DNA of 64,000 nucleotides, from NCBI GenBank assembly GCA_012517355.1, contig JAAYVD010000074.1, forward strand, positions 26,058 to 90,057, read 5' to 3'. The DNA comes from Candidatus Rifleibacteriota bacterium (GTDB lineage: Bacteria; Muiribacteriota; Ozemobacteria; Ozemobacterales; Ozemobacteraceae). The notes under the pieces are model-generated. The model had not been told where the DNA came from, searched no databases, and saw only the letters and a list, made by a program, of their open reading frames with translations. The position numbers and the translations under genes are program-made. Positions 1 to 8,115 of this stretch are shown here, piece after piece. Within the stretch, counting starts at the first letter, position 1. Each line of letters starts with the position of its first letter.

Positions 1-122
1 AGGGGGATGCCGATGATCGTCACCATGCAGATCCAACCGAAGTTGATGCAGAACAGTCCGACCGGCAGACCGATGAAGACGAACCAGACAAGCCTTAGAA
101 GCAGGAACAGACAGGAATCCAT
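1..122 (-). CDS. YccF-domain inner membrane protein, 3' part missing
   Basis: The gene reads leftwards and runs off the window edge, leaving about 40 N-terminal residues. They are strongly hydrophobic and end in a segment reading TIIGIP, which is typical of the YccF domain (small membrane proteins with paired helices). The start ATG (complement of 120-122) is preceded by a good ribosome site of GGGAGAAGG type. The function of YccF proteins is not established. The call rests on the TIIGIP segment and the Leu/Trp/Phe-rich helix, so it is moderately secure at family level only. Confidence 0.6.
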   Translation of the reverse strand, partial: MDSCLFLLLRLVWFVFIGLPVGLFCINFGWICMVTIIGIP

Positions 123-326
123 GACCTTCTCCCTTTCCGCCGGGGCCGCGAACCGACCGTAGGCGTCTCTTCTTTCATACAGGCGAATCCCTCATCGGTT
201 CAAGGCATTCCGTTTTGGCGAGACTCTTCATCGGGAAGGTTGTCAGATTTCTCAAGTCTGCTGGGATGGAGGAGATGGAGGCGAAGGGCATACCCAGAGA
301 CGAGTTGCCAGGATGGAGGCCGGCGG

Positions 327-345
327 AACGGGGAAAACCCCGTTT
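327..345. terminator. Small perfect hairpin upstream of the ferredoxin-like gene
   Basis: A perfect 7-bp stem (AACGGGG/CCCCGTT) encloses an AAAA loop. It lies in the 339-base gap between two divergent genes, just upstream of a promoter-like pair, so it may be a regulatory structure rather than a terminator. The rest of the gap (123-461) shows no gene that I can support. Confidence 0.3.
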
Positions 346-372
346 GCCCACCCCGACGGGATGCGCTACACT
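344..372 (+). promoter_or_regulatory. Sigma-70-type promoter of the 4Fe-4S protein gene
   Basis: TTGCCC at 344-349 and TACACT at 367-372 are separated by exactly 17 bp. The start codon at 462 lies 89 bp downstream. The left part overlaps the right arm of the hairpin at 327-345. Confidence 0.5.
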
Positions 373-461
373 TCTCCAAGGGAGGATTGGAAGCCGGGCT
401 TTCCCGTCTGGTCCCGGAAACCCGCCGCGGGCCAACAACTCCTGCTCTTCCCACGCTGAAC

Positions 462-1814
462 ATGTCGCATCACACCGTGAGAGAGGCCTACCAGAGCCTG
501 GTCGACCGGCTGAACCGGTTTCCCCAGGGGGCGGCGCCTTCCCGGGTTTTGTACGAGATTCTCGGACTGCTGTTCACCGAGCGCGAGGCCGGCCTGGTCG
601 CGCGCCTGCCCCTCACCCCGTTCACCGCCGACGAGGCGGCCAAGCGCTGGGACACCACCCCCGCCGCCGCCGACCGGATCCTCCAGGAACTGGCCGACCG
701 CACCATCCTTCTCGACGTCGAGCGCGAAGGTCGCTCGATCTACACCCTGCCCCCGCCCATGGCCGGCTTCTTCGAGTTCGCCCTGATGCGGGTGCGGGCC
801 GACGTCGATCAGAAGTTGCTGAGCGAGCTGTTCTACCAGTACATCGATGTCGAGGAGGATTTCATCAGGAACCTGGTGGAGGGCGGCAAGACCCAGGCGG
901 GACGGGTGTTCGTGCAGGAGGCCGCCCTGCCCGCCACGCCCACCCTCGAGGTGCTCGACTACGAGCGGGTCTCCGAGGTCTTCCGGGCCGCCTCGGCCAT
1001 CGCGGTCGGGCTCTGCTACTGCCGGCACAAGATGGCTCACCTGGGCCGTGCCTGCCAGGCCCCCCTCGACGTCTGCACGACCCTCAACCATGCCGCCGAG
1101 TCCCTGATCAGGCACGGAGCCGCCCGGCGGATCGGGCTCGGGGAAGCCCTCGACCTGCTGGCTTTGGCCCAGGAGCACGCCCTGATACAGTTCGGGGAAA
1201 ATGTCCAGCACGGGGTCAACTTCGTCTGCCACTGCTGCCGCTGCTGCTGCGAAGGGCTGCTGGCCGCCCGTCGGTTCGGGTTCCTGCATCCGGTCGCCAC
1301 CTCGGGGTTCCTGCCCCGGGTCTCCCCCGAACGGTGCGTCGGGTGCGGCCGCTGCGCCACGGCCTGCCCGGTCGAGGCGATCGCGGCCGGACCCTTGGCC
1401 GGCCAGTACCAGGGCCAGACCCCCGCCTCCCCGGCGGCGGCGCGGCTTCCGTCCGCCCCAACCCTGACGGGCCGGCCGGCCACGCCTGGCGCCCGATGCA
1501 CCGCCATCGACGAAGACCGGTGTCTCGGGTGCGGGCTGTGCGTGAGGGCCTGCCCGACCCAGGCCCTGGCCCTGGTCCGGCGCACTCCACGGGTGATCAC
1601 GCCGATCGATTCCACCCAGCGGTTCGTGCGCATGGCCATCGAGCGTGGCACCCTGGCCGACCTGGTCTTCGACAACCGCCTGCTCGCCAGCCACCGCGCC
1701 ATGGCCACCCTGCTCGGCGCCGTCCTTCGCCTGGAGCCGGTCAAGCGGATGCTGGCCCGGGTGCAGCTCAAGTCACGCTATCTCGACTCCCTCCTTTCCC
1801 GCTGGAACTTCTGA
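462..1814 (+). CDS. 4Fe-4S dicluster protein with winged-helix-like N-terminus
   Basis: The 450-residue protein probably transfers electrons or senses redox state in the cytoplasm. Residues about 40-100 look like a winged-helix segment. From about residue 185 comes a Cys cluster (CYC...C...C), then a CHCCRCCC run near residue 255. Two ferredoxin motifs follow: CVGCGRCATACP from residue 292 and CLGCGLCVRACP from about residue 357. Each is a complete CxxCxxCxxxCP, so two [4Fe-4S] clusters are expected. Similar proteins occur in anaerobes and are annotated only as ferredoxin-like. I chose ATG 462 because the upstream open frame is Arg/Trp-rich and lacks conserved features. The next gene follows 20 bp downstream. 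Confidence 0.75.
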   Translation: MSHHTVREAYQSLVDRLNRFPQGAAPSRVLYEILGLLFTEREAGLVARLPLTPFTADEAAKRWDTTPAAADRILQELADRTILLDVEREGRSIYTLPPPMAGFFEFALMRVRADVDQKLLSELFYQYIDVEEDFIRNLVEGGKTQAGRVFVQEAALPATPTLEVLDYERVSEVFRAASAIAVGLCYCRHKMAHLGRACQAPLDVCTTLNHAAESLIRHGAARRIGLGEALDLLALAQEHALIQFGENVQHGVNFVCHCCRCCCEGLLAARRFGFLHPVATSGFLPRVSPERCVGCGRCATACPVEAIAAGPLAGQYQGQTPASPAAARLPSAPTLTGRPATPGARCTAIDEDRCLGCGLCVRACPTQALALVRRTPRVITPIDSTQRFVRMAIERGTLADLVFDNRLLASHRAMATLLGAVLRLEPVKRMLARVQLKSRYLDSLLSRWNF

Positions 1815-1834
1815 CTTCCGAAAGGCCATCGCCG

Positions 1835-2620
1835 ATGCACCCTCACCCTTCGTCCCCGCGCTGCTCATTCCGCACCCTGCCCGCGGTCCTGGCCCTCCTG
1901 GCCGCCTCCTTCCTCCTGACCGGCTACCGGCCGGACTGGGAAGCCCACCTGGCGAAAAAATGCTGGAGCCAGATGCGGGCCCTGGAACAGGCCCTCCGGG
2001 AACTCGATGCCGAAGGGATCGCGATCCGGGGAGAGGGGGAACCGCCCGCCAGCTACCCGATCGTGGAACGGGGGAAGCTGGCCGAAATCCCCGTCTGCCC
2101 CGCCGGCCGGGAACACACGCCCGCCCCTCTCGAATACCGGATCCTGGCCTCGCCTCCCGGCCAGTTGCTGATCCACTGCCCGGTCCACGGCCCTTCCGAC
2201 AACGTCAATCCCTTCCCCGAAGACCCGGCCATGCGAGACCTGGTCGACAAGGCCAAAACCCGCTGGCAGCAAGACCGGCAGGCGGGGATGGCCCTGTTGA
2301 TCGCCCTCCTCTGGGGCGGTCCGCCGGCCCTGTTCGCCGGCGGCGTGCTGGTGGCCGGCAAAAGGCGCATGGCCGCCCTGTTTCCGCTCGCCCGGCGGCT
2401 CTACCTGCTTCCCAATTATGCCATCCTGATCGGCGCCATTCCCGCCTACATCGCCGCTCCCATCCCGCCCGGCCAGGAACTGGTGAAGCTTTTGGCCATC
2501 GTGGCCGCCGTCGCGGTGGGGGCGGTCTGGGCCTTGTCCCCGGCCATCGAAGCCTGGGGGGAACCGGACCCCGCCCCGGCCCCATCGCCGGCTCCCCAGG
2601 CCCCCCCGCCAGGACGGTAG
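1835..2620 (+). CDS. Membrane protein with pseudopilin-like N-terminal half
   Basis: This 261-residue protein has an N-terminal hydrophobic helix (about 14-32). A soluble segment begins KCWSQMRALEQAL and includes a 'PVCPAG' stretch, and two further membrane helices lie in the second half (about 155-175 and 190-215). The order helix, amphipathic segment and CPxG motif resembles pseudopilin-like proteins of some uncultured phyla, but no prepilin peptidase site is visible. The C-terminus is Pro/Ala-rich. It follows the iron-sulfur gene by 20 bp and may be co-transcribed. Function unknown. Confidence 0.6.
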   Translation: MHPHPSSPRCSFRTLPAVLALLAASFLLTGYRPDWEAHLAKKCWSQMRALEQALRELDAEGIAIRGEGEPPASYPIVERGKLAEIPVCPAGREHTPAPLEYRILASPPGQLLIHCPVHGPSDNVNPFPEDPAMRDLVDKAKTRWQQDRQAGMALLIALLWGGPPALFAGGVLVAGKRRMAALFPLARRLYLLPNYAILIGAIPAYIAAPIPPGQELVKLLAIVAAVAVGAVWALSPAIEAWGEPDPAPAPSPAPQAPPPGR

Positions 2621-2681
2621 CTCCGCCAGGGGCCGGTCCACACGGGGTCCATCGTGGATCCCGCTGCCGGCCCCCCCCGGG

Positions 2682-2710
2682 TTCCCCCGGCGCCCCCGTT
2701 CGTGTATCCT
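2682..2710 (+). promoter_or_regulatory. Possible promoter of the ABC exporter operon
   Basis: TTCCCC at 2682-2687 and TATCCT at 2705-2710 are spaced by 17 bp. The -10 ends only 7 bp before the ATG at 2718, so transcription from it would give an almost leaderless mRNA. Confidence 0.35.
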
Positions 2711-2717
2711 GCCCGCC

Positions 2718-3704
2718 ATGACGTGCGCCATCCGGGCGGAAGAGCTGCGCAAGACCTTCCGGGTCAGGGAGACCGCCTCCGGCCTTGGCGGCACCCTGCG
2801 CTCCCTGCTGCGGCCGCGGTATCGCGAGGTGCACGCCCTCGCCGGCGTCTCGTTCGCCCTCGAGCCAGGCGAGATGGTCGGCTTCATCGGCCCCAACGGC
2901 GCCGGCAAGAGCACGACGATCAAGATCCTGTCCGGCATCCTGGTGCCCGACGGCGGCACCTGCACCGTCGGCGGGCTGGTCCCCTGGGAGCGCCGGGTCG
3001 AGCACGTGGCGCGCCTCGGCGTGGTCTTCGGCCAGCGGACGCAGTTGTGGTGGGACCTCCCGGTGACCGAATCCTTCGACCTGCTCGCCGACATCTACCG
3101 CCTCGACCGCGCCCGCGCCGCCCGCCGCCGCCAGGAACTGGTCGGGCGGCTCGACCTCGGGCCCCTGCTCGACGTGCCGGTCCGCCAGTTGAGCCTGGGC
3201 CAGCGCATGCGCTGCGAACTGGCCGCCGCCCTGCTGCACGAACCCGGCCTGCTGTTCCTCGACGAGCCCACCATCGGCCTCGACGCCCCCGCCAAGCTGG
3301 CCATCCGCGAGTTTTTGCGTTCCCTCAACCGCGAGCAGGGCGTCACCGTCATCCTGACCACCCACGACCTCGACGACGTCGAGGCCCTCTGCCGGCGGCT
3401 GGTCGTCATCCATCACGGCCGCCTGCTGTTCGACGGCGACCTCGACGGCCTGCGGGCGCGGGTGACCTCCGAACGGCGGCTGACCGTCGACCTCGACGGC
3501 GACCTCGACCCCGCCCGGCTGCCGGGCGTCACGGTGGTGGCGAGGGAAGGACGCCGCCTCGTCCTGGCCTTCGACCCCGCGACCGTGTCCGCCCCCGAGC
3601 TGATCGCCCGCCTCGCTGCCCTGGCCCCGGTGCGCGACCTGACCGTCGAAGCCCCGCCCATCGAGGAGATCGTCGCCGGCTTCTACCGGGGCCTGGACCC
3701 ATGA
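2718..3704 (+). CDS. ABC-2-type exporter ATP-binding protein (COG4586-like)
   Basis: The 328-residue ATPase would power a membrane exporter made with the two permeases encoded next. It shows Walker A GPNGAGKST at residues 58-66, a Q-loop region (VVFGQRTQLWWDLP), the signature LSLGQ near 158, and Walker B LLFLDEPT followed by the switch His region (TTHDLDD). The segment after Walker A with 'QLWWDLP' and the C-terminal extension are characteristic of the COG4586 group, whose partners are COG4587 and COG3694 permeases, as seen here. The stop codon overlaps the next start (ATGA). The substrate cannot be inferred. Confidence 0.9.
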   Translation: MTCAIRAEELRKTFRVRETASGLGGTLRSLLRPRYREVHALAGVSFALEPGEMVGFIGPNGAGKSTTIKILSGILVPDGGTCTVGGLVPWERRVEHVARLGVVFGQRTQLWWDLPVTESFDLLADIYRLDRARAARRRQELVGRLDLGPLLDVPVRQLSLGQRMRCELAAALLHEPGLLFLDEPTIGLDAPAKLAIREFLRSLNREQGVTVILTTHDLDDVEALCRRLVVIHHGRLLFDGDLDGLRARVTSERRLTVDLDGDLDPARLPGVTVVAREGRRLVLAFDPATVSAPELIARLAALAPVRDLTVEAPPIEEIVAGFYRGLDP

Positions 3705-4519
3705 TCCCCCGCCAACCCGCCACCATCGGCCGCCCCGAGCTGGCGCTGTTTCTGGCCCGGTTCCGCACCCTGGTCCAGTACCGGGCCGCGGCGGCCGCCG
3801 GCTTCGTCACCCAGCTGTTCTGGGGGGTGATCCGCCTCGCCATCCTGGCCGCCTTCATCGACGGCGCGCCCGCCGCCTCGCCCATGACCCCGTCCGCGAT
3901 CATCGCCTACGTCTGGCTCAGCCAGGCCTGCTTCGCCATGCTTCCCTGGAATCTCGACCCCGAGATCCTGGCCCTGGTGCGGTCGGGCAACGTCGCCGGG
4001 GAACTGGTCCGCCCCCTCGGCCTCTACCGCCAGTGGTTCTGCCGCTGCCTGGCGGCCCGCACCGCGCCCCCGCTGCTGCGCGGCATCCCCCTGCTGGCCA
4101 TCGCCTGGACGGCCGGCGATCTGCCCCTGCCGGCGGGCGTCGCCACCGCCGCCGCCTGGCTGGCCGCCCTGGCCGGGGCCGCCCTGCTGTGCGCCACGTT
4201 CGCCACCCTGATGAACGTCTGCCTCCTGTTTACCCTGAGCGGCGACGGCATCAACGGCCTGATGGCCGCCGTCGTCACCCTGGGATCGGGCCTGATCCTG
4301 CCCCTGCCCTTCCTGCCCGACGGCTGGCAGAGGGTGCTCGAGATCCTCCCCTTCCGCGGCATGGTCGATGCGCCGTTCCGCCTCTACGGCGGCGACCTCC
4401 CCCTCACGGCCCTGGGCAGCATCCTCGCCCACCAGGCCGCCTGGATCCTGATACTGGGAGCGGCCGGCTGGTGGCTGTGCCGGGCCGCCGAACGGCGGAT
4501 GACGGTGCAGGGAGGCTAG
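3701..4519 (+). CDS. ABC-2-type permease subunit A
   Basis: This 272-residue integral membrane protein has about six hydrophobic segments. It belongs with the upstream ATPase, overlapping it by 4 bases, and with the downstream permease. It carries the cytoplasmic loop 'LVRPLGLY', which is common in this permease group (often 'LLRPL'). It forms half of the membrane channel of an exporter. The start was chosen for the translational coupling ATGA. Confidence 0.8.
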   Translation: MIPRQPATIGRPELALFLARFRTLVQYRAAAAAGFVTQLFWGVIRLAILAAFIDGAPAASPMTPSAIIAYVWLSQACFAMLPWNLDPEILALVRSGNVAGELVRPLGLYRQWFCRCLAARTAPPLLRGIPLLAIAWTAGDLPLPAGVATAAAWLAALAGAALLCATFATLMNVCLLFTLSGDGINGLMAAVVTLGSGLILPLPFLPDGWQRVLEILPFRGMVDAPFRLYGGDLPLTALGSILAHQAAWILILGAAGWWLCRAAERRMTVQGG

Positions 4520-4520
4520 A

Positions 4521-5402
4521 ATGGACCCCGCGCGCGGCACCGACCGGCACGATGGCGGCAGTGGCCCCTGGCCGCCACCGATGGCTGGGCGAAACGACGG
4601 TTCCGCGCCTCGCCAGGGGGCCTTCCACCTCTACTGGCGACTGGTCGCCATCTCGATCCGCGCCCAGGCGCAGTATCCCGGTTCCCTGCTGCTGCTGTCG
4701 GCCGGCCACCTGGTCGTCACGCTGCTCGAGTTCCTGGGCGTCTGGGCCCTGTTCGACCGGTTCCGCCTGGTGCGCGGCTGGAGCCTGGCCGAGGTCGCCC
4801 TCTTCTACGGCCTGGTCAACCTGTCCTTCGCCCTCGCCGAGGCCGTCGGCCGCGGGTTCGACGCCTTCGACCGCCTGGTCCGCACCGGCGAGTTCGATGT
4901 CGTGCTGCTCCGACCCCGCTCCGAGGTCCTGCTGATCTGCGGACAGGAACTGCGCCTGTCGCGGGCCGGGCGGTTCGCCCAAGGGCTGATCATTTTGGGG
5001 TGGGGAATGTCCTCGCTCGGCCTGGCCGGCCGGCCGGAGGTCTGGATGCGCCTCGCCTGGGCGGTGGCGGGCGGCACCGCCTTGTTCTGCGGCCTGTTCG
5101 TGCTGCAGGCGACCATCGCCTTCTGGACCGTCAACTCCCTCGAGGTCGTCAACACCGTCACCTACGGCGGGGTCGAGACGGCCCAGTTCCCCATCGACAT
5201 CTATCCGTCGGCGGTGCGGGCCTTCTTCACCTGGGTGGTGCCGCTGGCCTCGCTGAACTACCTGCCCCTGCGCGGCCTGCTGCGAGGGGGTGATCCCGGG
5301 TGGGTCGGCTGGGCGGCCCCCCTGGCGGGCTTCCTGTTCCTGGCAGTCTCGTTGCGCCTGTGGCGGTTCGGCGTCCGCCACTACACTTCGACGGGCAGCT
5401 GA
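4521..5402 (+). CDS. ABC-2-type permease subunit B (COG3694-like)
   Basis: The 293-residue membrane protein is the third member of the exporter operon, starting one base after the stop of its partner. Its first about 35 residues are polar and rich in Gly/Pro/Arg. The membrane domain then starts at 'FHLYWRLVAISIRAQ', a typical beginning of the second permease of these systems, and contains 'LLRPRSEVLL', the counterpart of the 'LLRP' loop. Six hydrophobic segments are visible. The true start could be downstream, nearer the conserved part. Confidence 0.8.
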   Translation: MDPARGTDRHDGGSGPWPPPMAGRNDGSAPRQGAFHLYWRLVAISIRAQAQYPGSLLLLSAGHLVVTLLEFLGVWALFDRFRLVRGWSLAEVALFYGLVNLSFALAEAVGRGFDAFDRLVRTGEFDVVLLRPRSEVLLICGQELRLSRAGRFAQGLIILGWGMSSLGLAGRPEVWMRLAWAVAGGTALFCGLFVLQATIAFWTVNSLEVVNTVTYGGVETAQFPIDIYPSAVRAFFTWVVPLASLNYLPLRGLLRGGDPGWVGWAAPLAGFLFLAVSLRLWRFGVRHYTSTGS

Positions 5403-5469
5403 CCCTGTTCCCCCCATGGCACCGGCCGTGGGGACGGGCTTCCCGGCCTCGCCAAGGGATGGGCGGTGG

Positions 5470-6285
5470 TCAGCCCGGGGAAGCGCCCGGCGCCCAGCGG
5501 CGCAGTTGCTTGAGCACCACCGTGAAGTCGCGGGGAAGGTCGGCCGCCAGCTCGACGGGCTCGCCGGCCCCGGGCGGCAGGAACCGCAACCGCGCGGCAT
5601 GCAGGGTCAGGCGGTCGATCAGCGGACGCACCCCTTCCCCTTTCTTGCGCTTGTAGCCCGGCTTGATCTCCGACAGGCCCAGCGCCCCCCCGCCCCCGTA
5701 GACGGGGTCGATCGCCAGCGGGCATCCCAGCCAGGCGAGATGGACCCGGACCTGGTGCTGCCGACCGGTCAGGGGACGCGCCTCGACCAGCGAGAACGGG
5801 CCCAGGCGCTCGATCACCCGCCACGCGGTCTGGGCGGGCCGGCCGTGGCGCTGATCGACCCGCATCTTGCCCAGCCGCCCGGGATGCTCACCAATCGGGG
5901 CGTCGACCACCCCTTCGGCCGCCCCCGGACCGCCGGCTGCCCCCGGTTCTTCCGGGGAAACCCCGCCGGCTTCGTCCTTCCTGGGAACGTCCGCGGCCAG
6001 CCCGGGGCATCCGCGAACCAGGGCCAGGTAGGTCTTGACCACTTGGTGCGCCTCGAACTGCCGGCTCAGGAACAGGTTGGCCTCGGCGGTCCGGGCGAAC
6101 AAAATGATGCCGCTCGTCTCGCGGTCGAGGCGGTGGACCGGGTGGACCTTCCCGTAGCGGGCCGTCAGCTGGTCGTGCAGGTTGGGCAGCGACCGGTCAT
6201 ACCGGTCGGGGATGCTGAGCAGGCCGGCCGGCTTGTCGACGGCGACCCAGCCCGGCTCTTCGCGGATGATCGTCCAGGCGGCCAT
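5470..6285 (-). CDS. RluA-family RNA pseudouridine synthase
   Basis: The 271-residue enzyme would isomerise uridine in rRNA or tRNA. The catalytic motif HRLDRETSG is present with Asp54. The N-terminal 'VDKPAGLLS' and the C-terminal 'GRQHQVRVHLAWLGCPLAIDPVYGG' segment (partly quoted from the family pattern) are also there. There is no S4 domain, so it is the short RluA type. A Gly/Ala/Pro-rich insertion of about 30 residues sits in the middle (around residues 95-125) and is unusual. It lies 6 bp after the upstream small gene, probably one operon. It converges on the ABC operon with 67 bp between the stops. Confidence 0.88.
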   Translation of the reverse strand: MAAWTIIREEPGWVAVDKPAGLLSIPDRYDRSLPNLHDQLTARYGKVHPVHRLDRETSGIILFARTAEANLFLSRQFEAHQVVKTYLALVRGCPGLAADVPRKDEAGGVSPEEPGAAGGPGAAEGVVDAPIGEHPGRLGKMRVDQRHGRPAQTAWRVIERLGPFSLVEARPLTGRQHQVRVHLAWLGCPLAIDPVYGGGGALGLSEIKPGYKRKKGEGVRPLIDRLTLHAARLRFLPPGAGEPVELAADLPRDFTVVLKQLRRWAPGASPG

Positions 6286-6291
6286 TTCCCC

Positions 6292-6747
6292 TCACCCGTC
6301 GACGGTGTGCCCCCACGGCGTCCAGCCCTTCATCTGGAAGGTGAACTGGTGGTCGTCGTAGGTCGGCTGCACCGACACGCTCCACTCGGCCTCCTCGACC
6401 GGATACGGGCGCGGCGGGATCGAGAACCCCGCCAGGTGGTGGTGGACCCGCAGGTCGGCCGGCACTTCCCCGTCCTCCTCCGACCAGTTGGTCCAGAGAT
6501 CCTGCAGCAGGGGCTGCAACTCGGCGTGCCCGTTCCGGTACCAGGCCAGGACATCCTGGTAGAACCTCACCTGGTCGCCGGTCGGCCCCTCCCGGCCGGC
6601 CTCGATGGTCAGTGACAGGGCCGTGCTGAAGCCCTCCTCGAGCCGCTCGACCTCCCACCACCCCACGCTGCGCAAAAACCGGATCTCCCCGAAGTAGGGA
6701 TGCTCCAAGGCGATGGGGAAGAAAAGATCCTTCAAAAACGTCAGCAC
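6292..6747 (-). CDS. Hypothetical protein, 151 aa
   Basis: I do not recognise this protein. It is acidic and rich in Trp and aromatic residues, with no signal peptide and no membrane segment beyond a hydrophobic start (MLTFLKDLFFP). It ends with 'MKGWTPWGHTVDG'. Bacterial proteins of this size with 'FGEIxFxxxxWWE' starts occur as uncharacterised cytosolic families. It has a ribosome site of AGGAGA type and leads a two-gene unit with the pseudouridine synthase. Confidence 0.65.
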   Translation of the reverse strand: MLTFLKDLFFPIALEHPYFGEIRFLRSVGWWEVERLEEGFSTALSLTIEAGREGPTGDQVRFYQDVLAWYRNGHAELQPLLQDLWTNWSEEDGEVPADLRVHHHLAGFSIPPRPYPVEEAEWSVSVQPTYDDHQFTFQMKGWTPWGHTVDG

Positions 6748-6943
6748 GTCCGTCTCCTGCCCGGGAGCATAGCATGGAAGATCCGTGCCACCCTACCATT
6801 TTTCCAGCCCCATCGGAAGCGGGTTTGAACATGCCAAGGGGTCCCAGGCTCCCATGGCTCCCCCTGGCACGGTTTCCCAACCCGTATCAGATGCCGATCG
6901 GAAAAGGTCTGGTGGCCCCATTTGGCGCGGGGCCCCTTCTGGT

Positions 6944-6966
6944 CCTCTGGAATCCGCATCCAGAGG
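6944..6966 (-). terminator. Hairpin downstream of mutY
   Basis: A perfect 8-bp stem (CCTCTGGA/TCCAGAGG) has a 7-base loop. It lies 22 bp past the mutY stop on the minus strand. There is no long T-run, so it may act with other factors. The rest of 6748-6943 holds GC-rich sequence without a supported gene. Confidence 0.4.
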
Positions 6967-6988
6967 CGATCTCGTGAGAAGTCGGGCG

Positions 6989-8098
6989 TCACGATGTTCG
7001 GGGGAGGGACAGGCGGCCGCGGTGGTTGGTGAGAAGGCCGTCATCGACCAGGCGGTCGACCATCGCCTTCAGCCAGGCGTTGTCACGAACCGGAACGAAC
7101 CCCGGGTCGATGCGGGGACCGAGGTCTCGGAGGGCGATGCCTTCCTCCTCGCCGGCCAGGCGGAGGATCCGACCACGGTAGATGCGGTCTGGGTGGGTTT
7201 TTCCGGCATGCCGTCGTTCGTTCGACCGCGGCACCGACCGCCGCGGCACGGCGACCCCGCCGGAACGGAAACGGGGTTCGGCAGGGCAGGCCGCCCGGAG
7301 CGGGCACCCGGGGCAAAGGGGGGTTTTGCGGCAGACCAGGCTCGCCAGGTCGAACAAGGCCTGGACGAGGTCGGCCGGCCGCGCCGCGCCGGCCAGGAGT
7401 CGTTGCAGGGCCGGACGCAGCCGGTCGTCCCCGGCCGGCAGGGGAAAGGGTTCGCCCAGCAGCAGCCGGCCCCCGGCCCGGCGGATGTTGGTGTCGACCG
7501 GCACCGTCCGCCGCCCGGTCGAGAACAGCGTCACCGCGGCCGCGGTGTAGGGGCCGATGCCCTTCAGGGCCCGCCAACCCTCTTCGGTGGCGGGAACGCC
7601 GTCACGCACCACCGCCCGGGCCACCCCCTGCAGCATGAGAGCCCGCCGGTTGTAGCCCAGCCCCGACCACTGCCGGATGACCTCGGCCGGCGGAGCCTCC
7701 GCCAGCGCCGTCCACCCGGGAAACCGTTCCAACCAACGCCGGTAGAAGGGAATCACACGGTCCACCTGCGTCTGCTGCAACATGATCTCGCTGACCAGGA
7801 TGGCATAGGGGTCGGCCACGAATCCCGCTTCCGAAGCGGTCGGCCCCTTTGCGGTGCGCGAAACGGGCGTTGCGCGCCGCCCTCCCTGACGGCAAAGGGG
7901 CCCTCCCGACATCGTGTCGGTCGGGTCGGCGGGCGAGTGGTGGGTTCCGGACCGCCAGGGCAGGCGGCGCCCCTCGCGGTCGTACCAGGCGAGCAGGAGC
8001 CGGCTCACTGGCGAGACGCGAACCGGGCGTTCCGCCCCGCCGTCCGTGGCGGCAGGAGGGTGTGTCCGGAGACGCGTCGGTCGGGTCAGGGAAGGCAT
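6989..8098 (-). CDS. mutY: A/G-specific adenine DNA glycosylase, Nudix-less type, with two palindromic repeat insertions
   Basis: The 369-residue enzyme would remove adenine mispaired with 8-oxoguanine. The conserved LPWR is at 46-49, SEIMLQQTQV has catalytic Glu104, the helix-hairpin-helix LKGIGPYTAAAV is at 178-189, and VDTNIRR has catalytic Asp202. The iron-sulfur Cys are 256, 262, 265 and 271, giving C-X5-C-X2-C-X5-C, one residue shorter than the usual X6. The C-terminal Nudix-like domain is absent, as in the short type known from Actinobacteria. Residues about 3-30 and 52-88 are encoded by copies of the dispersed palindromic element. The second separates LPWR from DPYAI, which in relatives are only a few residues apart. 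The gene starts 17 bp after the antiporter stop and is probably in its operon. Confidence 0.88.
   Translation of the reverse strand: MPSLTRPTRLRTHPPAATDGGAERPVRVSPVSRLLLAWYDREGRRLPWRSGTHHSPADPTDTMSGGPLCRQGGRRATPVSRTAKGPTASEAGFVADPYAILVSEIMLQQTQVDRVIPFYRRWLERFPGWTALAEAPPAEVIRQWSGLGYNRRALMLQGVARAVVRDGVPATEEGWRALKGIGPYTAAAVTLFSTGRRTVPVDTNIRRAGGRLLLGEPFPLPAGDDRLRPALQRLLAGAARPADLVQALFDLASLVCRKTPLCPGCPLRAACPAEPRFRSGGVAVPRRSVPRSNERRHAGKTHPDRIYRGRILRLAGEEEGIALRDLGPRIDPGFVPVRDNAWLKAMVDRLVDDGLLTNHRGRLSLPRTS
7838..7931 (+). repeat. Palindromic element copy 1 (orientation A), inside mutY
   Basis: This is a full copy: outer arms CCCCTTTGC and GCAAAGGGG, inner hairpin around GCGCGAAACGGGCGT, a GCCGCC-type hairpin, then the CCGAC...GTCGG palindrome and GGTCGGGTC end. 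It is read in frame on the minus strand by mutY. Confidence 0.85.
8008..8092 (+). repeat. Palindromic element copy 2 (orientation A), diverged, 5' end of mutY
   Basis: It shows the inner hairpin (GCGAACCGGGCGTTCCGC), the CCGTCCGTGGCGGC hairpin and the CGTCGGTCGGGTC end. The left outer arm is poorly preserved. It fills most of the mutY N-terminus before the first conserved helix. Confidence 0.7.
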
Positions 8099-8115
8099 GG
8101 CAGGATCGGGGTGGG

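Noticed and set aside
215..2620. Very long plus-strand frame overlapping the iron-sulfur gene
   Set aside because: Only its last part (1835-2620) has coding character. The rest is Arg/Pro/Gly-rich, a shadow of the true gene in a GC-rich genome.
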